Shown here one piece after another: positions 59,789 through 64,000 of a DNA stretch of 64,000 bases (position 1 is its first letter; every line of letters starts with the position of its first letter). The notes under the pieces are model-generated. The model was not told where the DNA came from and searched no databases. It saw only the letters and a program-made list of their open reading frames with translations. The position numbers were made by a program, and so were the translations under genes. The stretch is from Nitrospinota bacterium (GTDB taxonomy: Bacteria; Nitrospinota_A; UBA7883; JACRLM01): contig JACQXA010000004.1 in the NCBI GenBank assembly GCA_016208975.1, positions 1,303,015 through 1,367,014 on the forward strand. Direction: 5' to 3'.

Positions 59789-61414
59789 CTATTTTTTCTT
59801 CCCCTTACGGGCTTTGCCGGGCTTCTTGCCTTCAGCGTCTTTCTGCAGTTTATACTCCAGGCTGTCCACGAGGGCCTGCCAGCTGGCTTCTATCACGTTG
59901 GGCGAGACCCCAACCGTACCCCACCGGCGCGTCCCGTCGCCGGACTCTATAAGAACCCTGGTTTTAGCGGCGGTTTTTGATTGCTCGTCTAAAATGCGCA
60001 CCTTGAAGTCGTGCAGTTCCACGTTGCCAAGTTGCGGGTAAAACTTCACCAGCGCTGAGCGCAACGCCTTGTCCAGCGCGTTCACCGGGCCGTTGCCCTC
60101 CGCCACGGAATGGGTGGTGGAGCCGTCTGGCATTTTAAGTTTTATCACCGCCTCGGCCCAGTTGGCCCCGCTGGTGTCGGAAAAGTTGGAGACAACCCGC
60201 GCCCGTTCCACCTCGAATTTCTTCTTCCACTGGCCCAGGGCTTTGCGCATGAGAAGTTCAAAAGAGGCCTCGGCCCCCTCAAACTGGAAACCGGCGTTTT
60301 CAAGCGTCTTCAGCTGGTTAAGGATATTTTGCGTGGCCTCTGCCTTGCTGTTTAAGTCTATGCCGAACTCCTCGGCCTTGGTAAGGATGTTGCCGCGCCC
60401 GGACAGGTCGGAAATCAACACCCGCCGCCGGTTGCCCACCAGCTCCGGCTGGATATGCTCGTAAGACAGCGATGTCTTGCGCACCGCCGCCACATGGATG
60501 CCGCCCTTGTGGGCAAAAGCAGATTTGCCCACGTATGGCTGGTGAGGCCTGTGGGACATGTTCGCCAGCTCGTAAACAAGGCTGGACAGGTCTTTCAGTT
60601 TTTTCATGTTCGCCGAAGGGACGCATTTGTAACCCATCTTCAGCTGGAGGTTCGGGATGATGGAACACAGGTTGGCGTTGCCGCACCGCTCGCCGATACC
60701 GTTGATGGTGCCTTGCGCCTGCCGAGCGCCTGCCCGCACAGCCGCCAGAGTGTTGGCCACGCCGTTGTCGGAATCGTTATGGCAATGGATGCCCAACAAC
60801 GCGTCCGGGAAAGTTTCGCTCACCCGCTGAACCACAGCCTCCACCTCGAAAGGCAGGGCTCCGCCGTTGGTCTCGCACAGGCAGAGGCATTTTGCGCCCC
60901 CATCCAGCGCGGCCCGCAACGTTTCGATGGCGTAACCGGGGTTGCTTTTGTACCCGTCGAAAAAATGCTCCGCGTCGAAGAACACTTCATACACCCGCTT
61001 GGACAGGTAGGCTATGGTGTCGCGGATTATCTCCAGGTTGCGTTTCAGGTTTATCCCCAGCACCACTTCGGCCTGCATGTCCCAGCTTTTGCCCACCACG
61101 GTTACCACCGGCGCGCCAGAATCCAGCAACAGGCGCACGTTATGGTCATCCCCCGGTTTGTTCTTGTGGTGATGGGTGGAGCCGAAGGCCGCTATTTTGG
61201 CTTTTTGGAGGCGCAGTTTTTTCACCGCCTTGAAGAAAGCCTCGTCCCTGGGGTTGGAGCCGGGCCAGCCGCCCTCGATAAAGCCCACCCCGAAATCGTC
61301 CAGCGCCTCGGCGATGCGGAGCTTGTCGTCCAGCGAGAAGCTTATCTCCTCGGCCTGGGCCCCATCCCTAAGGGTGGTGTCGTAGATTAAAACCCTGCCG
61401 CTGTCTTTTTTCAT
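59789..61414 (-). CDS. cimA: (R)-citramalate synthase
   Basis: 541 aa. HMGL-like domain: [34 protein letters not shown] (the GGWPG motif separates CimA from LeuA), [14 protein letters not shown], and [15 protein letters not shown] metal/catalytic signatures; C-terminal LeuA-type regulatory domain about 400-520, giving isoleucine feedback control in characterised enzymes. It condenses acetyl-CoA with pyruvate, starting the threonine-independent isoleucine route. Lys-rich C-terminus ([13 protein letters not shown]). Its ATG overlaps the lysC stop by 4 bp. Confidence 0.94.
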   Translation of the reverse strand: MKKDSGRVLIYDTTLRDGAQAEEISFSLDDKLRIAEALDDFGVGFIEGGWPGSNPRDEAFFKAVKKLRLQKAKIAAFGSTHHHKNKPGDDHNVRLLLDSGAPVVTVVGKSWDMQAEVVLGINLKRNLEIIRDTIAYLSKRVYEVFFDAEHFFDGYKSNPGYAIETLRAALDGGAKCLCLCETNGGALPFEVEAVVQRVSETFPDALLGIHCHNDSDNGVANTLAAVRAGARQAQGTINGIGERCGNANLCSIIPNLQLKMGYKCVPSANMKKLKDLSSLVYELANMSHRPHQPYVGKSAFAHKGGIHVAAVRKTSLSYEHIQPELVGNRRRVLISDLSGRGNILTKAEEFGIDLNSKAEATQNILNQLKTLENAGFQFEGAEASFELLMRKALGQWKKKFEVERARVVSNFSDTSGANWAEAVIKLKMPDGSTTHSVAEGNGPVNALDKALRSALVKFYPQLGNVELHDFKVRILDEQSKTAAKTRVLIESGDGTRRWGTVGVSPNVIEASWQALVDSLEYKLQKDAEGKKPGKARKGKKK

Positions 61415-62664
61415 TTCTTCAATGAATGGTAAGAGCGCTCTTCCGGCGCCCGGCCCAGCTCAAAAGCATCGTGCAATATCCGAACGGCCCTGTCCACCTC
61501 TTCGGCCGCCACCACGCAGGAGACCTTTATTTCCGACGTGGAGATCATCATTATGTTTATGCCACCGTCAGCCAGCGCCTTGAAGGCCTTGGCCGCCACG
61601 CCTGAATGGCTTCTCATGCCCACACCGATGATGGATACCTTGCCTATCTGGTCATCAGCGGCCACCTCGCGGGCGCCTATTTCCCTCAACGTGGGTTCTA
61701 TAAGAGAGATGGCCTTTTTCACCTCGTTCTTGGGCACGGTGAACGATATGTCCGTAAGCCCCTTTTCAGAGACGTTCTGGATTATCACGTCCACGTTTAT
61801 CTCCTGTTCGGCCACCTTGCCGAAAATGGTGGCGGCCACGCCGGGTTTATCCGGCACGCCGGACACGGTTATTTTGGCCTGGTTCCTGTCGTGGGCCACG
61901 GCGGCCACCAGCACGTCTTCCATTTCCTTCACCTCGGATGTGACTAATGTTCCTTTTCCATCAGAGAACGTGGACTTCACCCATATTGGCATGTTGTATT
62001 TCTTGCCGAACTCCACAGACCGGATCTGCAAGACCTTGGCGCCCAGGCTGGCCATCTCCAGCATCTCGTCGAAAGAGATGCAGTCTATCCGCCGGGCGTT
62101 GGGCACTATGTTCGGGTCCGTGGTGTACACGCCATCCACGTCTGTATATATCTCGCAACAACCGGCCTTCATGGCCACGGCTATGGCCACCGCCGAAGTG
62201 TCCGATCCGCCGCGGCCCAGGGTGGTAACGTTGCCCGTAGCCTCGTCCACCCCCTGGAAACCCGCCACCACCGCCACCTTGCGGGCGGCCAGGGCGTCTT
62301 TCAGTTTTTCACCAGTGATCTTTTTGATGCGGGCCTTCATGTGGAACGAGTCGGTGATCATGCCTATCTGCCGTCCCGTGAAGGATACCGACGGCACCCC
62401 CGCCTTGTTGAGCGCAATGGACAACAGGGCGGAAGATATGCGTTCCCCGGAACTCATCAAAAGGTCCATTTCCCGCTCGGGCGGGTCGTCATTCAGATCC
62501 TTAGCCTGGTTTATCAGCCCGTCGGTGACTCCGGACATGGCGGATACCACCACCACCACGTCGTGCCCCTGTTCGTAAACCTTTTTAACCTTGGCGGCCA
62601 CGTTGCGGATACGCTCCAGCGAACCCATGGAAGTGCCGCCATATTTCTGGACGATGAGAGCCAC
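61411..62664 (-). CDS. lysC: aspartate kinase
   Basis: 417 aa. Start at GTG 62664 (gives [15 protein letters not shown], the normal N-terminus); a TTG three codons earlier is possible. Kinase domain with [23 protein letters not shown] and [14 protein letters not shown]; two ACT domains from about 265 with [16 protein letters not shown] and [18 protein letters not shown], which bind lysine/threonine for feedback inhibition. First step of the Lys/Thr/Met pathway. Translationally coupled to cimA, so aspartate-family and isoleucine precursors are made from one transcript. Confidence 0.95.
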   Translation of the reverse strand: MALIVQKYGGTSMGSLERIRNVAAKVKKVYEQGHDVVVVVSAMSGVTDGLINQAKDLNDDPPEREMDLLMSSGERISSALLSIALNKAGVPSVSFTGRQIGMITDSFHMKARIKKITGEKLKDALAARKVAVVAGFQGVDEATGNVTTLGRGGSDTSAVAIAVAMKAGCCEIYTDVDGVYTTDPNIVPNARRIDCISFDEMLEMASLGAKVLQIRSVEFGKKYNMPIWVKSTFSDGKGTLVTSEVKEMEDVLVAAVAHDRNQAKITVSGVPDKPGVAATIFGKVAEQEINVDVIIQNVSEKGLTDISFTVPKNEVKKAISLIEPTLREIGAREVAADDQIGKVSIIGVGMRSHSGVAAKAFKALADGGINIMMISTSEIKVSCVVAAEEVDRAVRILHDAFELGRAPEERSYHSLKK

Positions 62665-62826
62665 GTTTAGCAAAACCCCAAAATTTTGATTTTACAGGAA
62701 AAGCGGGATTTTTGGCAAATTGGGGAGTGGCCAGCGCCAAAGTGGATTCCCATAACTACGGCCAAAAAACAGGCGCCCGGCGGAATATCAGGCCATAGCT
62801 TCATGGACGGCAAAACCCGGAACCCC

Positions 62827-62853
62827 TAATGTTATTGATAATTATGCCGATAT
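62827..62853 (+). promoter_or_regulatory. sigma-28-like promoter
   Basis: TAATGTTA (62827-62834), 11-nt spacer, GCCGATAT (62846-62853): six and seven matches of eight to the FliA consensus with exact spacing. A sigma-70 alternative, TTGGCG-N18-TATAAT, lies at 62892-62921. Both point to the gene at 62964. Confidence 0.45.
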
Positions 62854-62886
62854 ACCATATGAGAGAGCGCCAGGAGGCTTTAATCC

Positions 62887-62928
62887 ATGATTTGGCGTAT
62901 AAACCTCTTATGCGCTATAATAAAGTGA
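62887..62928 (+). CDS. possible 13-codon upstream ORF
   Basis: AGGAGG (62872-62877) stands 9 nt before an ATG whose frame encodes MIWRINLLCAIIK and stops at 62928, 35 bp before the next gene. The ribosome site is the best one in this part of the window, which is why it is listed. It could be a leader peptide, a vestige of a longer gene, or chance. Confidence 0.3.
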   Translation: MIWRINLLCAIIK

Positions 62929-62963
62929 AATTAAGAGCCTTGGGTCAATAGAAAGGTTAGGCC

Positions 62964-63287
62964 ATGGTTCAATCTGTTGGAATGCAACAGGTTCTGAATT
63001 ACTCCAATGCGGTGGAGCGGACGCAACACGCCGTGCAGGGGCAGGCGGAGGAGGTGGCCCGCGCTTTTGCCAAAGAGCTGGAAAAGACCGCGGAACATCA
63101 GCTGAGCCAGACCCACGCCACCCAGGAGACGGAGCAGACAGGCATCCGCGACTCGGACCAGCGCAAGAAGAAACATTACGCCCGCCACCTTCCAACCCCT
63201 GGCGCCAAAAGCGAAGAGGAAAAGAAGGAAGAGGTAGCGCCTCCGGCTGAAACGGGGCACGGCACAAACATCAACGTTGTGGCGTAA
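62964..63287 (+). CDS. small protein, 107 aa, C-terminus NINVVA
   Basis: Not a named family. Predicted N-terminal long amphipathic helix (VLNYSNAVERTQHAVQGQAE, AFAKELEKTAEHQLSQTHAT), then a polar, Lys/Glu/Pro-rich disordered part and the C-terminal GHGTNINVVA. It sits upstream of a DUF6115/DUF2802-like membrane protein and a FliK-like gene, an arrangement I associate with flagellar clusters. The tail is shared in form with the 68-aa protein at 43407. A sigma-28-like promoter lies upstream. Likely a flagellar accessory protein, by context. Confidence 0.7.
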   Translation: MVQSVGMQQVLNYSNAVERTQHAVQGQAEEVARAFAKELEKTAEHQLSQTHATQETEQTGIRDSDQRKKKHYARHLPTPGAKSEEEKKEEVAPPAETGHGTNINVVA

Positions 63288-63334
63288 CGCCCTCCCTAGG
63301 GCAAATTCAATAGCCCGCCGCGGTTCAATACCCG

Positions 63335-63340
63335 TATAAT
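63335..63340 (+). promoter_or_regulatory. -10 box, possible leaderless start
   Basis: Perfect TATAAT with its last base 7 nt before the ATG at 63348; the intervening TCCCAGG offers only a poor ribosome site directly against the start codon. No clear -35. Confidence 0.4.
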
Positions 63341-63347
63341 TCCCAGG

Positions 63348-63815
63348 ATGAACGAACTGATTTTAATCCAACTGGCGGTGGACGTTTTGCTGTTCGCCAT
63401 CGTCATCATCTATGTCATCCGCGACGGCAAATCCAAAGCCATGCAGGAGCATGACGAGCTTATCCGGCAAATTGAAAACCAGACACCACCATCCCAGGCG
63501 GACGTGGAAGCCATAAACACCCTGATGAACGAACTGGCGCGGCTTGTAATGCGCGCGGAGAAGGTGGCCGACAGGCTGGAGAAAGGCGCAACTAATGCGA
63601 TGACGGCGGAGCCTGCGCCCGCAAGGGCGGGGCAGGGGGCGAAGCCTGCGCCCATTCCCCCGGCTCCGGTAAATCCGCCACAATCCATGCTGGATGAAGA
63701 CACTTACACAAAAGCCGCCAAGCTGATAAAAAAGGGCCTGCCCGACGACGAGATAGGTAAAAAGGTGGGTCTGCCGCCCCATGAAGTGAGCCTCATCCGC
63801 AAGATGGCCACCTAG
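63348..63815 (+). CDS. DUF2802/DUF6115-like membrane-anchored protein
   Basis: 155 aa. One N-terminal membrane helix (ILIQLAVDVLLFAIVIIYVI), then a coiled coil (about 30-90), Ala/Pro linker, and a C-terminal helix-turn-helix-like segment (TYTKAAKLIKKGLPDDEIGK, KKVGLPPHEVSLIRKM). This architecture is common for genes next to fliK and flagellar basal-body operons in several phyla; the function is unknown. The next gene starts 8 bp after the stop. Confidence 0.75.
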   Translation: MNELILIQLAVDVLLFAIVIIYVIRDGKSKAMQEHDELIRQIENQTPPSQADVEAINTLMNELARLVMRAEKVADRLEKGATNAMTAEPAPARAGQGAKPAPIPPAPVNPPQSMLDEDTYTKAAKLIKKGLPDDEIGKKVGLPPHEVSLIRKMAT

Positions 63816-63823
63816 CCTGACCA

Positions 63824-64000
63824 ATGTACATCAACCAGCTCCCGCAAACGCTTCTATCGGCCGCGTTAAAAGCTTTGGGCCAGCGGGACCTGGACGTGCT
63901 TTTCTCCAAAGGCGACGTGGTGGAGGGCAAGGTTTTAAAAAACCTCCAGAACAACCAGACGTTAGTGCGTCTTCGCGGGGTGGAGATGGTGGCCGTCTCC
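63824..64000 (+). CDS. N-terminal part of FliK-like (flagellar hook-length control) protein, cut by window edge
   Basis: 59 codons visible, open at the right edge. Starts MYINQLPQTLLSAALKAL; then GDVVEGKVLKNLQNNQTLVR and LRGVEMVAVS, a G-x-VV-x-GKVL...LRG pattern seen near the beginning of many FliK-type or related flagellar proteins. The assignment depends on the upstream DUF2802/DUF6115-like gene and would need the rest of the gene. Confidence 0.5.
   Translation, partial: MYINQLPQTLLSAALKALGQRDLDVLFSKGDVVEGKVLKNLQNNQTLVRLRGVEMVAVS

Noticed and set aside
60455-61390. 311-codon open frame antisense to cimA
   Set aside because: High-GC antisense shadow of a gene with full, confident family motifs; no ribosome site and a His/Arg/Gly-rich nonsense composition. 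Similar long shadows over lysC (61538-62578), clpX (11077-12090) and others were discarded for the same reason.

Overview
The window is 64 kb of chromosome from a Gram-negative, moderately GC-rich bacterium. It encodes outer-membrane polysaccharide export, lipoproteins, periplasmic multiheme cytochromes c and what look like the first genes of a flagellar cluster. Gene content and order (tRNA-Leu-tig-clpP-clpX-lon, lysC-cimA, response-regulator/GGDEF proteins, multiheme cytochromes, a FimV-like protein) fit the broad Deltaproteobacteria/Nitrospinota/Nitrospirota neighbourhood. I cannot place it more exactly from sequence alone. No rRNA, CRISPR array, prophage or complete insertion sequence was seen.

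Layout. 0.2-8.1 kb: exopolysaccharide locus with a secreted glycosidase-like protein, an O-antigen ligase-type polymerase, an SGNH hydrolase, a small membrane hydrolase, a Wza-like export lipoprotein and a Wzz/BY-kinase. 8.3-14.3 kb: proteostasis operon (tig, clpP, clpX, lon, all minus) behind tRNA-Leu. 14.4-19 kb: cdd, cinA, rpe, a pseudouridine synthase and small proteins. 19.2-21.6 kb: a HEAT-repeat/class III nucleotidyl cyclase fusion and a cold-shock gene with a long leader. 22-27 kb: metallophosphoesterase, spermidine-synthase-like membrane protein, SUMF1 lipoprotein and a ten-haem lipoprotein. 27-34 kb: a MacA-like adaptor with a lone ABC ATPase, hicBA, tRNA-Cys, a BrkB-type membrane protein, an NFACT/RqcH protein and a pentahaem cytochrome. 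34-43 kb: receiver-GGDEF regulator, alaS, a DUF2064 protein, queC, a PPC-domain protein, a lipoprotein, fmdB and ilvE. 43-49.7 kb: small sigma-28-type gene, an overlooked 50-aa membrane ORF, marR with a membrane gene, yifB, an MNT/HEPN/glutamine-amidotransferase chain and a YbhN-type flippase. 49.7-64 kb: NAD(P)-dependent epimerase, engB, DUF1015, a FimV-LysM-SPOR protein, an H1-like protein beside an AT-rich gap, a biotin-dependent carboxyltransferase, an LCAT-like lipase, cimA, lysC, and the start of a flagellar-type cluster running off the right edge.

The most notable non-coding feature is a 151-bp palindromic MITE. There are three complete copies, each bounded by an 8-bp target duplication, and one copy cut by the left edge. 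Two copies in opposite orientation bracket cdd, and one of these duplicated a TATAAT box in the cdd upstream region. Other points of interest are sigma-28-like promoters in front of two small proteins sharing an I-N-V C-terminus (genes 20 kb apart), a group of genes with a -10 box 6-7 nt before the start codon (likely leaderless mRNAs), a MarR gene whose operator lies between its own -35 and -10, and the HEAT-cyclase fusion.

Several genes work together. ilvE and cimA belong to isoleucine synthesis. lysC supplies the aspartate family and is translationally coupled to cimA. The export lipoprotein, Wzz/BY-kinase and ligase-type polymerase together would polymerise and export a polysaccharide.
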